In this document: in pieces, positions 1 through 7,260 of the stretch | Layout: the number at the start of each line of letters is the position of its first letter | Position numbering within the stretch: the stretch's first letter is position 1 | NCBI GenBank assembly: GCA_011049795.1 | Contig: DRHD01000203.1 | Coordinates: 1 to 13,575, forward strand | Reading direction: 5' to 3' | DNA from: Porticoccus sp. | GTDB taxonomy: Bacteria; Pseudomonadota; Gammaproteobacteria; Pseudomonadales; Porticoccaceae | Length of the DNA stretch: 13,575 nt | Made by a program: the position numbers and the translations under genes | The notes under the pieces: model-generated | The model's database searches: none | What the model was told of the DNA's origin: nothing | The model's input: only the letters and a program-made list of their open reading frames with translations

Positions 1-312
1 ACCATTAATGGCAGCAATAGAAACACCGCTGTAATTGGTCAACACTTCGAAGGACTTTCCAAAGGCATTAGAAAAATCAAAAGACTTGGCCTTATCATCG
101 TGATTAAAACGATTGAGATCCGCACCAGCCGAGAAAAACTTTTCTCCACTACCGGTGATCACCAAACCATAATTTTCTTTATCGGCGTTTAAGTCTTCGA
201 CAATATCAATTAATTCAAGCAAACTTTCCGGCGTCCAGGTATGTGCTGGCGGATTGTTTAACGTTAATAACGCAATGTGGCCTTTTTTTTCTAAGATTAA
301 TGCATCACTCAT
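1..312 (-). CDS. Enoyl-CoA hydratase/isomerase family protein (N-terminal part)
   Basis: The visible 104 residues are the N-terminal part of a crotonase-fold protein, which adds water across the double bond of an enoyl-CoA in fatty- or branched-chain acyl-CoA breakdown. Seen: the opening beta-strand with NNPPAHTW, the strand YGLVITGSG, and the FFSAGADLNRF motif that supplies one half of the oxyanion hole. The chain is cut at the window edge at SIAAING, just before the second oxyanion-hole segment and the catalytic Glu region, so activity cannot be judged. The start ATG (310-312) follows an AGGAG ribosome site about 7 bases upstream. It begins 11 bases after the acyl-CoA dehydrogenase stop, so the two are almost certainly co-transcribed. 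With that partner it could be a methacrylyl-CoA hydratase of valine degradation, but substrate specificity within this family cannot be read from sequence alone. Confidence 0.9.
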   Translation of the reverse strand, partial: MSDALILEKKGHIALLTLNNPPAHTWTPESLLELIDIVEDLNADKENYGLVITGSGEKFFSAGADLNRFNHDDKAKSFDFSNAFGKSFEVLTNYSGVSIAAING

Positions 313-323
313 CAAACTATCTC

Positions 324-1484
324 CTATCGAATAACGTCAAGTGCGCCTTCAATTAATAAGCGGCGTGAAATAATTACCCGCATAATTTCATTGGTTCCCT
401 CTAAAATCTGATGCACGCGGTTATCGCGCACATAACGCTCCAGAGGAAACTCTTTGATATAACCGTAACCACCATGCAGTTGCAGGGCATCGTTACAAAT
501 AGTGAAACAAACATCGGTAGCAAAACGTTTGGCCATGGCACAATAAGTGGTGGCATCAGCCGCATTATTATCGAGCTTGAAGGCCGCCAGCCGAACAATT
601 TGCCGTGCAGCCACTAAGTCTGTGGCCATATCAGCTAATTTAAATTGCGTCGACTGAAAATCGGCAATTGATTTGCCAAACTGTTTACGCTCTTTGGTGT
701 AAGCAATTGCTGACTCCAACGCCGCTTGTGCGGTGCCGATTGAACAAGTGGCAATATTAATTCGACCGCCATCCAAACCTTCCATAGCGATTTTAAAACC
801 CTGCCCTTCTACACCTAAAATATTAGCAGCCGGCACACGAACATTATCAAAATTAATCGCGCGAGTGGGTTGCGAGTTCCAACCCATTTTCTCTTCTTTT
901 TTACCGTACTCAATACCGTCCAAGTCCGCGGGAATGGCAAAAGCAGAAATACCTTTTGCACCCTTTTCACCGGTACGCAGCATCACCACCAACATATCGG
1001 TTTCGCCAGCACCAGAGATAAACATTTTACTGCCATTGACCACATAGTCATCGCCATCCCGTTTTGCCGTACTGCGCAAGGAGGCGGCATCAGAACCGGC
1101 TCCGGGTTCAGTCAAACAATATGACGCCAGTTTTTCACCCGGTACCAAGTGTGGGCACCACTGCTCGACCAAGGCGGGCTGACCATAACGGGCAATCATA
1201 TTCGTCGCCATATTGTGAATAGTTAAGAACGCCGTTGTGGAGGTACAACCCCGCGCCAATTCTTCCACAATCACGCTGGTATCCAAACGGCCCAAGCCTA
1301 ATCCGCCAGCATCTTCCGGGGTATAAATCCCCATAAAGCCGAGTTCGCCGGCCTGCTTTAAGGCCTCTTTCGGGAATATCTGCTCTGCATCCCACTGCGC
1401 TGCATTCGGTGCAAACACCCCATCTGCAAACGCACGGGCCGCATCCTGAAAGGCGAGTTGATCTTCGCTTAAATTAAAATCCAT
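324..1484 (-). CDS. Acyl-CoA dehydrogenase, isobutyryl-CoA dehydrogenase (ACAD8)-like
   Basis: A 386-residue FAD-dependent flavoenzyme that puts an alpha,beta double bond into an acyl-CoA and passes electrons to electron-transfer flavoprotein. All three acyl-CoA dehydrogenase domains are present: alpha-helical N domain (about 1-118), beta domain with YCLTEPGAGSDAASL (122-136) and GSKMFISGAGETD (151-163), and C-terminal helical domain with ERKQFGKSIADFQ (265-277) and HGGYGYIKEFPLERYVRD (337-354). The catalytic base is Glu362 in the LEGTNE motif, the usual position for short-chain enzymes. Stretches such as GWNSQPTRA, GGRINIA and LVAAR closely resemble, from memory, mammalian isobutyryl-CoA dehydrogenase (ACAD8), pointing to isobutyryl-CoA to methacrylyl-CoA in valine catabolism. 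The start lies 16 bases after the aldehyde dehydrogenase stop, with a GGGG-type ribosome site. A related short/branched-chain acyl-CoA substrate is the main alternative. Confidence 0.92.
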   Translation of the reverse strand: MDFNLSEDQLAFQDAARAFADGVFAPNAAQWDAEQIFPKEALKQAGELGFMGIYTPEDAGGLGLGRLDTSVIVEELARGCTSTTAFLTIHNMATNMIARYGQPALVEQWCPHLVPGEKLASYCLTEPGAGSDAASLRSTAKRDGDDYVVNGSKMFISGAGETDMLVVMLRTGEKGAKGISAFAIPADLDGIEYGKKEEKMGWNSQPTRAINFDNVRVPAANILGVEGQGFKIAMEGLDGGRINIATCSIGTAQAALESAIAYTKERKQFGKSIADFQSTQFKLADMATDLVAARQIVRLAAFKLDNNAADATTYCAMAKRFATDVCFTICNDALQLHGGYGYIKEFPLERYVRDNRVHQILEGTNEIMRVIISRRLLIEGALDVIR

Positions 1485-1500
1485 CGAGCTGCCCCAACTG

Positions 1501-2901
1501 TTATTTTAGTTTCTCAATCACAGCACCGAATAACTCTTCATCACTGGGCAGTACTTTTGCAGTGGCAAGCGGCTTGGAAATCCAGGTGATGTTAACCAAG
1601 TCCTGCCAAGTGATATTGTTATTAGTGCTGTTATTACCCCAGGAACCACAGCCCAGTGAAAAGGTTTGACGCATACCATTCCATAAATTACCGCTGTTTG
1701 ACGCTGCTTGCGGCTGGTTGACCATCACTCTTGAGGTTTTAGTATTTTCCGCAAACTTTAAAATATTGGCATCATTATAAGAATAGATACCACAGGAATG
1801 ACCCTGACCCTGATAGGCCTGAATGGCATTGGTTAGCTCTATCGCCTCATCAATATCTTTAACCTTATAAAAGGCCATAGTAACCGACATTTTTTCGCCC
1901 GAGAAAGGATAGTCAGGGCCCGCACCTGTTTCCGGAACAATGATAAAGGTCTTGCCTTCATCCAAGTCAAAACCCGACATACTGGCTAACGTTGACGCAG
2001 GTTGCGCAACAATTTTTGCCGAGATATGGCCATCTTCCCAAATGATATTTTGAAGTTTTTGCTTTTGCTCCATGTTGATAACTTGGCCACCTTCAGCCTG
2101 CAGCTTTTCAACAAATTCGTCATAAACGGCTTCAAGCACAATCACCGAGTTATCAGAAGAACAGGAAGCCGCCAAATCCAGGGTTTTCGAAATACGGATT
2201 TTTTCGGCAGCCTCATCAAGGTTGGCACTTTCATCAACCGTGATGCAAGCATTACCCGCACCGACACCCAGCGCCGGAGTACCACTGGAATAGGCCGCTT
2301 TCACCATCGGTGCGCCGCCAGTAGCCAAAACGCGATCGCATTGCTGCATTAATTGTTCTGTGGTTTCCAAGGCAGGCGTTTCAATCGCTATGACCAAGTC
2401 TTCAGGGGCACCCATTTTTTTCAACGCCGCCCGCATATAATCGCAAATCATTTTATTGGTTAATTTTGAACGTGGGTGTGGAGCAATAATTATGGAATTG
2501 CGTCCTTTCACTGCTGAGATAGCCTTAATCACTGGCGTTGCTTCAGGGTTGGTACATGGCGCTAACGCACCAATCACACCGATTGGTTTCGCTATTTTAA
2601 TAATGTTGCGCTCTTTATCTTCTTCAATAACGCCCACGGACTTGTCATCAATAATGTCATACAGAGTAGCGCGGGTTTTACGATTAATCTTAAGAAATTT
2701 CCCTTCGTAATTACCTAATTGGGTTTCTTCCACAGTAAACTGAGCAATCTTTTCAGACACCTCCTGTTGCGCTACCGACCAAACCATCGCCTTGATCAAG
2801 GCATCAACTTGCTCTTGGGTATAGTGCTCAATTTGGGCCTGTGCTGCGCGTGAACGTTCGATTAACGTTGCGATTTCAGTTTTTGCCTGGTTAGCGGTCA
2901 T
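1501..2901 (-). CDS. CoA-acylating aldehyde dehydrogenase (AdhE/EutE/SauS-like)
   Basis: A 466-residue single-domain aldehyde dehydrogenase of the CoA-acylating class, which oxidises an aldehyde with NAD(P)+ and releases an acyl-CoA. Seen: APCTNPEATPVIKAI (114-128), IIIAPHPRSK (137-146), the cofactor-region loop LATGGAPMVKAAYSSGTPA (192-210), GVGAGN (212-217), and the probable catalytic Cys247 in AASCSSDNSVIV. The C-terminal FSLGCGSWGNNSTNNN segment also recalls the aldehyde dehydrogenase half of AdhE. The length fits a stand-alone enzyme such as EutE or sulfoacetaldehyde dehydrogenase SauS; there is no alcohol dehydrogenase domain. The start at 2901 is preferred over an in-frame ATG 23 codons upstream, because GAGGAAT precedes it and the extra residues are not family-like. 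It is the first gene of the operon and divergent from the AraC regulator. The substrate is unknown: sulfoacetaldehyde, acetaldehyde/propionaldehyde, or a semialdehyde from valine breakdown are possible. Confidence 0.85.
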   Translation of the reverse strand: MTANQAKTEIATLIERSRAAQAQIEHYTQEQVDALIKAMVWSVAQQEVSEKIAQFTVEETQLGNYEGKFLKINRKTRATLYDIIDDKSVGVIEEDKERNIIKIAKPIGVIGALAPCTNPEATPVIKAISAVKGRNSIIIAPHPRSKLTNKMICDYMRAALKKMGAPEDLVIAIETPALETTEQLMQQCDRVLATGGAPMVKAAYSSGTPALGVGAGNACITVDESANLDEAAEKIRISKTLDLAASCSSDNSVIVLEAVYDEFVEKLQAEGGQVINMEQKQKLQNIIWEDGHISAKIVAQPASTLASMSGFDLDEGKTFIIVPETGAGPDYPFSGEKMSVTMAFYKVKDIDEAIELTNAIQAYQGQGHSCGIYSYNDANILKFAENTKTSRVMVNQPQAASNSGNLWNGMRQTFSLGCGSWGNNSTNNNITWQDLVNITWISKPLATAKVLPSDEELFGAVIEKLK

Positions 2902-2921
2902 GGTCTGGATTCCTCGGATAG

Positions 2922-2950
2922 TACCGTCATTATTTACGACCGATACGGTA
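2922..2950. repeat. 6-bp inverted repeat in the aldehyde dehydrogenase leader
   Basis: TACCGT at 2922-2927 is the exact reverse complement of ACGGTA at 2945-2950, with 17 bases between. It lies 21-49 bases upstream of the aldehyde dehydrogenase start, between the candidate AraC operator and the ribosome site. It could be a dyad protein-binding site or a weak hairpin in the mRNA leader. Six base pairs with a 17-base loop can arise by chance. Confidence 0.25.
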
Positions 2951-2976
2951 GCACAGCTGAGACAGGGCAAACATTG

Positions 2977-3008
2977 ATTTAATTGCTAACATGATGGATT
3001 ATATTGCT
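2977..3008. promoter_or_regulatory. Candidate AraC-type operator (21-bp-period direct repeat)
   Basis: Two 11-bp half-sites, ATTTAATTGCT (2977-2987) and ATTATATTGCT (2998-3008), match at 9 of 11 positions and share an identical ATTGCT core. Their spacing is exactly 21 bp, two helical turns. Direct repeats on one face of the helix are the usual target layout of AraC-family proteins, whose two helix-turn-helix motifs contact successive major grooves. The pair sits in the 170-bp gap between the aldehyde dehydrogenase operon and the divergent AraC-family gene, where a local regulator would bind. No -35/-10 pair stands out clearly on either strand in this gap. Confidence 0.4.
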
Positions 3009-3071
3009 GCGACTAATAAGCCATAGTTTTAGCCATTAATATCAAATATCATTAAAAATCAGCAGGTTAAT

Positions 3072-3956
3072 ATGACTACCACCTCTCAATGGCCGCTCTC
3101 TCCAGACGGAATAAGGTTTGTCGTACCCGAATTCATGATAAGTCAACTGAGCCAGCACCCGCTGACAAAAGACTGTTACCCCGTCGCGCTGGGTTATTAC
3201 CCCAATGCATTTGGCCACCGAATGGAGAGGCAACAGCATCAGGACCACCTGCTGATCTACTGTACTGACGGAAAGGGTATAGTTGCCGCTAAAGGTTCTA
3301 CGGTAGGCATTAACGCTGGCGATATACTGGTGCTACCTAAAGGCATTGCGCATCGCTATCAGGCCACGACGAATGCGCCCTGGAGTATTTATTGGATTCA
3401 TTTTGCAGGCGGCCTATGCGATAACTTTCTAGAACCTCTGTTAAACGAAGACGAGTCACTGACGGTACTATCACCAGGGGCACATGCCAAAATCGTCAGC
3501 GACTTTGAAACTTTACTGGAGGTTCGTCAAACCGGGTATAACCAGCGTAATTTTATTCATGCCAGCAATTTATTACGGCAATTATTAAGTTACCTCAGTG
3601 CCACTCACCCGCTTACCACCACCAAAGAAGGCATTCAATTTGACCTCGACGCCGTTCACGCGCTGATGCAGGAAAAACTACACAGTCACTTAGCGCTAGA
3701 AGAATTAGCCGAAAAAGTGAACTTATCGAAATACCACTTTTCAAGTAAATACAAAGCCATTACCGGTCAATCGCCGATACAGCACTTTTTACACCTTAAA
3801 ATGGAACATGCCTGTTATCTACTGGATATTTCAGGCCATAGTATTAAGGCGATAAGTCGTGATCTGGGCTATGAGGACAACTATTATTTTTCGCGCTTAT
3901 TTAAAAAAATAATCGGTGTTTCACCGCAACAGTACCGGCAATTAAAGCGAGGTTAA
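3072..3956 (+). CDS. AraC-family transcriptional regulator (cupin sensor + AraC HTH)
   Basis: A 294-residue regulator. The N-terminal cupin-like ligand-binding domain (about 38-115) contains LLIYCTDGKG, GDILVLPKGIAHRY and SIYWIHFAG, typical of the AraC-binding domain family. The C-terminal AraC DNA-binding domain (about 195-292) has two helix-turn-helix units: LEELAEKVNLSKYHFSSKYK (209-228) and the stronger signature SIKAISRDLGYEDNYYFSRL (257-276), followed by FKKIIGVSPQQYR. The ATG at 3072 is preceded by CAGG about 7 bases upstream. Divergent arrangement from the acyl-CoA catabolic operon suggests it controls that operon, probably as an activator responding to a substrate or intermediate, much as the AraC-type MmsR controls valine genes in Pseudomonas. 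The ligand cannot be read from sequence. Confidence 0.92.
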   Translation: MTTTSQWPLSPDGIRFVVPEFMISQLSQHPLTKDCYPVALGYYPNAFGHRMERQQHQDHLLIYCTDGKGIVAAKGSTVGINAGDILVLPKGIAHRYQATTNAPWSIYWIHFAGGLCDNFLEPLLNEDESLTVLSPGAHAKIVSDFETLLEVRQTGYNQRNFIHASNLLRQLLSYLSATHPLTTTKEGIQFDLDAVHALMQEKLHSHLALEELAEKVNLSKYHFSSKYKAITGQSPIQHFLHLKMEHACYLLDISGHSIKAISRDLGYEDNYYFSRLFKKIIGVSPQQYRQLKRG

Positions 3957-3995
3957 ACAGCATCCCACCAACTGGCAGGCAGGCATTAAGAATCA

Positions 3996-4046
3996 TCGCT
4001 AAGCAACTGATAATGAAAAGAAAAGGCTTAGCGAAAAGCTCAGCCT
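3996..4046. promoter_or_regulatory. Two mutually exclusive hairpins between araC-type gene and gspD
   Basis: TCGCTAAGC (3996-4004) pairs perfectly over 9 bp with GCTTAGCGA (4026-4034), leaving a 21-base loop. The same central segment, AGGCTTAGC (4024-4032), can instead pair with GCTCAGCCT (4038-4046): 8 of 9 pairs with a GAAAA loop. Only one can form at a time. On the plus strand neither is followed by a T-run. On the minus strand the short hairpin is followed by CCTTTTCTTTTC, so it would read as an intrinsic terminator of leftward transcription, antisense to gspD. It may be the end of the regulator transcript, a gspD leader element, or a protein-binding palindrome. Confidence 0.35.
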
Positions 4047-4085
4047 GAACTACACTATGCAATAAACCCCTATAAACAATACTTT

Positions 4086-5999
4086 ATGCTTCATTTGCGT
4101 CCGCTCAACAGTAAACGCCACCTGAGTTTGATACTGGCCCTAATTATAGGGCTAGGAGCAGCGCTCGGCGCTTTTGCCGGGCAAGCACTTACTGAGCCGG
4201 ATGAGGACGAACTGCTTACTATCAATATGCGTGACGCTGATATCAGCGCTGTCATTCAATGGATGGCCGAGCAAACCAATAAAATGATAGTGGTCGACCC
4301 CAGAGTAAAAGGTAAAGTTACTATTTTAGCCAACCAAGGCATGACTCCCGACCAAGCTTATCAAGTCTTTCTCACCATGCTTGACGTCCATGGTTACGCC
4401 GCCACAGAATCCGGCGGGATCTTACGTATCTTCCCGGCCTCACAAGCGAAAGCAGCACCGAAAGATTTAATTAAAAGCTTTGACCAACTGGGTGGCGGCG
4501 AACAAATCCTCTATATTTATCAAGCTAACAATGTTTCTGCTACCCGCTTAGTCGAACTGCTGCGACCACTACTGCCCAGCTCCGGCCATATTGCAGCCTT
4601 CCCTGAAAGTAACAGCCTGATAATTAGTGACGAGTCAGAAAATGTTAAGCGACTAGTAGCCATGGTCAAGCAAATCGATGAGTCCGGTGAATTCAATATC
4701 GAAATCATCAAGCTTAATCACGCTGATAGCAACAATGTGGCGGGATTAGTGCTGTCATTAGTCGGTGATGAAAGTGGTCCGGCCTTTTCTATCACCAGCG
4801 ATGACAGATCTAACAGCCTGCTAATGTCAGGCGATCCGGCAACCCGCCAACGGGTCAAACAACTTATCGCCCAATTGGATAAACCCATCACAGATAGCGG
4901 TAATACCCGCGTGGTTTACCTGCACTATCTTGATGCTGCCGAACTGCTGCCCATCCTCAGGGGCATGAGCACTACCATGCAGGAGGATAATAAAAATGCC
5001 AATAATCAAAGTCCGATCAGTATTGAGGCCAGTGAAAGCGCTAATGCGATTATCATGACCGCACCACCCTACTTGCTTGACGTCATGTTAGATGTCATTG
5101 CTCAAGTGGATATACGCCGTGCACAGGTTCTGGTAGAAGCCATTATTGTTGAGGTGAGTAAAGATTTCTCGCAGACAATAGGCGTCGAATGGAATACCAG
5201 TCTCAGCCGAGATAGCGGCACCGAGGCAATAACAAATTTTGGCTTGAAAACAGTCGATAATGAAGGCGTTATTTCTTTATTAGGCTCAGGCCTGAATCTT
5301 GGCTTTTATCGCAACGGTAGTTTACGCGTGTTGGCGCAAGCGATAGCCAATGAAAACGATGCTAATATTTTATCAACGCCATCAATAATAACGCTGGATA
5401 ATCACGAAGCAGAAATATTAGTCGGCTCCAACGTCCCCTTTATTACCGGCCAGGCAACCGGTTCAGCATCCACCACCAGCGATCCATTCACCACCTATGA
5501 AAGACAAGACATCGGAATAACCCTAAAAATCACCCCACAGATTAACGAGGGCGACTCAATCACGCTGGATATATTACAAGAAATAGAATCCATCTCCGAA
5601 GCCACGACAGTAGCTAGCGATATCGTCACCAATAAGCGCAGCATTAAAACCAAGGTTATCGTGGAAGATGAAGCTATCTTGGTGCTGGGCGGATTAATTT
5701 CCGATGAGACCCAACAGTTAGTCAAAAAAGTTCCGCTATTGGGTGATCTACCTATACTGGGAGCATTATTTAGAAGTACGACTGATCAGATCGTTAAAAA
5801 GAATTTAATGGTTTTTATCCATCCCGTTATTATTGACTCTGAAGAAGTGGCCAACCACGTCACCCGGAAAAATTATAATCTAATGCAGGATTTACAGAAA
5901 AAATATAACAGCGGAAAATTCTCAACCGAGAAACTTGATCTTCCTGAGTTTACTGAATACCAACCCCGAAAAGCGCAAGATATCCCTGAGAGCCAGTAA
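4086..5999 (+). CDS. gspD: Type II secretion system secretin GspD
   Basis: A 637-residue precursor of the outer-membrane secretin, the multimeric gate through which folded proteins leave the periplasm. Layout: Sec signal peptide (basic start, hydrophobic 13-31, likely cleavage near AFA-GQA at 31-34); N0 (about 43-120, INMRDADISAVIQWMAEQT); N1 (about 135-200); N2 (about 204-268); N3 (about 275-355); secretin core (about 410-583) with ANENDANILSTPSIITLDN, the cap-gate region and the signature VPLLGDLPILGALFR (549-563); then a short charged tail (about 584-637) where a pilotin-binding S-domain would be. Length is slightly under the usual 650-700. No clear Shine-Dalgarno precedes the ATG, but no other start would keep the signal peptide. 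It stands alone on the plus strand, convergent to the other gsp genes, with no gspC upstream. Confidence 0.96.
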   Translation: MLHLRPLNSKRHLSLILALIIGLGAALGAFAGQALTEPDEDELLTINMRDADISAVIQWMAEQTNKMIVVDPRVKGKVTILANQGMTPDQAYQVFLTMLDVHGYAATESGGILRIFPASQAKAAPKDLIKSFDQLGGGEQILYIYQANNVSATRLVELLRPLLPSSGHIAAFPESNSLIISDESENVKRLVAMVKQIDESGEFNIEIIKLNHADSNNVAGLVLSLVGDESGPAFSITSDDRSNSLLMSGDPATRQRVKQLIAQLDKPITDSGNTRVVYLHYLDAAELLPILRGMSTTMQEDNKNANNQSPISIEASESANAIIMTAPPYLLDVMLDVIAQVDIRRAQVLVEAIIVEVSKDFSQTIGVEWNTSLSRDSGTEAITNFGLKTVDNEGVISLLGSGLNLGFYRNGSLRVLAQAIANENDANILSTPSIITLDNHEAEILVGSNVPFITGQATGSASTTSDPFTTYERQDIGITLKITPQINEGDSITLDILQEIESISEATTVASDIVTNKRSIKTKVIVEDEAILVLGGLISDETQQLVKKVPLLGDLPILGALFRSTTDQIVKKNLMVFIHPVIIDSEEVANHVTRKNYNLMQDLQKKYNSGKFSTEKLDLPEFTEYQPRKAQDIPESQ

Positions 6000-6026
6000 C
6001 ATAACATACAAGTCTAGTGTTGGGTC

Positions 6027-6240
6027 TCATTGAACATTCTCACTCAATTGAACCATGGCTTGATAACTGATGTGAAATAGCTCATATTTTGTATCCAGAT
6101 AATCCAGTATCTTCTTGATCACCATCGGGTCTTCAATACAGGCAAAGGCCTGCCCTATGAGCGTAGCGAGTGTTTTGGGTATGAACTTGACCGCACCACC
6201 ACAACGATTGCAGATTGTGAACGCTAATTGTTGTTTAGGT
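6027..6240 (-). pseudogene. IS91/ISCR-like transposase remnant, C-terminal end
   Basis: An open stretch ending at TGA (6027-6029) encodes CNRCGGAVKFI, then 13 extra residues (PKTLATLIGQAFA), then CIEDPMVIKKILDYLD. The CxxCGG(A/V)..I.(A/S)(C/S)IEDP.VI.KIL.HL pattern is the tail commonly seen at the C-terminus of IS91/ISCR-type (Y2) transposases, where KIIA(S/C)IEDP is normally continuous. The remainder (TKYELFHISYQ...) is not recognisable. The rest of the transposase would lie to the right, but that space is occupied by the metallo-hydrolase gene, whose stop is at 6241. So this is the truncated end of an element, not a working gene. There is no start codon or ribosome site for independent expression. 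Confidence 0.6.
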
Positions 6241-7260
6241 TTATGGGTAAAGCACAATCTCTTTAAACCTGGGCAAGGTGTTAAAGCTTATCGTGGGGTC
6301 TGAAGCCTCTTTTTCTTGTAAGAACGTTTTTGTGCTATCTAGCCCGCCAGCTAAGAAAAACTCCGCTAGTGAGGGGCCTTGCATTGGCCCGCTTATTGGA
6401 GAGGTAAGGCTGTCATAATGAATTGGAATAATTCTATTTGGCGACACCTGGCCCACTGTCTCGGCCCAATAGTCTTCGCGGTATTGTACTGTTTGGCTAC
6501 CAAGACCACCAATGCCTAAAAAAAGTGTGTCGGCCTGAAAGCCATTCAGTCCGTCTTTTTCGAACCCGGCGCTACCGACAATTACCCAGCTACCCTTGGG
6601 GTGACTAACATGTAACACATAAACCTTTCCTACTCGGTAGTCGAGGGCTTTGGCTGGTGTGTTAAGTGGCGTTGTAATTTTTGGATTGCTTAGTGCTTGT
6701 TCATGTAGCACTGGGTTAGAAAATTCAAAATGCCTTGACTCGATGGGCGTGATAACAAATTCCCCTACGTGTATAGGCTCGCGGTTTACCGCTACTTTTA
6801 TTTGGCTTTCACTTAGACCCCAGCCCCGCGCAATATTCGCGGTAGATTCAGAGCCTATTAACAGCGCCCCGGTACGCTTGGCAACTTCGGGGGCATCCAT
6901 GGCATGATCGAAATGCGAGTGTATGGGAATGACTGCCGCAAGCATGTCTATTTTGTTAGCGGAAAGACCATAATCTATGTTGGCCATATTGGGTTCGATT
7001 TTCCCCAGCGCTAGTTGCAAAGCATTCGGGCGTGAAAACCAGCCGTCCACTATCCACCGGGTTTTCCCATCGTCGAATAGTAAGGTGGCAGTGCCGGAAT
7101 ATCTTACAGTGACAGCCCCCGCAGTTTTGTTACCTGGGCTTAGCTCCCATGTAGGGTTCACCGGCGCGGTTTTATACACATTCATTACATAGGCTAAGCC
7201 TGTAGCAATAATAGTCATCAGTAGTGCCAGTGTGCTTATTACTTTGCGCTGCCAGCTCAT
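6241..7260 (-). CDS. Membrane-anchored metallo-beta-lactamase-fold hydrolase
   Basis: A 339-residue protein with a short basic start and one hydrophobic segment (about 7-27), either an uncleaved anchor or a signal peptide, placing the enzyme in the periplasm. The metallo-beta-lactamase fold is shown by TVRYSGTATLLFDDGKTRWIVDG (about 51-73), the metal-binding HSHFDH (114-119), ESRH (His177) and IIPIHYD (His281). The strand normally ending in the bridging GD(T) reads VIVGSAGF (227-233), with Ser230 where the bridging Asp is expected. That may mean a single-metal site or a shifted ligand. The substrate is unknown. The C-terminal YREDYWAE...IPIHYDSL resembles uncharacterised UlaG/lactonase-like members. 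The ATG at 7258-7260 has AGAGATC about 6 bases upstream. It interrupts the space between gspB and gspD, directly abuts a transposase remnant, and looks like acquired cargo, not a secretion gene. Confidence 0.85.
   Translation of the reverse strand: MSWQRKVISTLALLMTIIATGLAYVMNVYKTAPVNPTWELSPGNKTAGAVTVRYSGTATLLFDDGKTRWIVDGWFSRPNALQLALGKIEPNMANIDYGLSANKIDMLAAVIPIHSHFDHAMDAPEVAKRTGALLIGSESTANIARGWGLSESQIKVAVNREPIHVGEFVITPIESRHFEFSNPVLHEQALSNPKITTPLNTPAKALDYRVGKVYVLHVSHPKGSWVIVGSAGFEKDGLNGFQADTLFLGIGGLGSQTVQYREDYWAETVGQVSPNRIIPIHYDSLTSPISGPMQGPSLAEFFLAGGLDSTKTFLQEKEASDPTISFNTLPRFKEIVLYP

Noticed and set aside
2002..2352. 116-codon plus-strand ORF inside the aldehyde dehydrogenase gene
   Set aside because: It is antisense to the best-conserved catalytic part of the enzyme and shows no motif.
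2902..2970. 23-codon N-terminal extension of the aldehyde dehydrogenase (in-frame ATG at 2970)
   Set aside because: The extension (MPCLSCATVSVV...) is not family-like, crosses the inverted repeat, and the ATG at 2901 has a good GAGGAAT ribosome site.
4827..5009. Minus-strand ORFs inside gspD
   Set aside because: They are antisense to conserved secretin domains, with no ribosome site or motif; shadows of the real gene.
6000..6026. Terminator for gspD just after its stop
   Set aside because: No stem-loop with a T-run is visible in this short stretch.
6029..6053. ATTGAAC direct repeat (6029-6035 and 6047-6053)
   Set aside because: Seven bases spaced 18 apart at the end of a pseudogene; could be chance and fits no known target-site pattern I can support.
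6115..6303. Plus-strand ORF of 62 codons over the transposase remnant
   Set aside because: It lies antisense to the transposase tail and the hydrolase end, shows no recognisable motif, and is best explained as a shadow frame.
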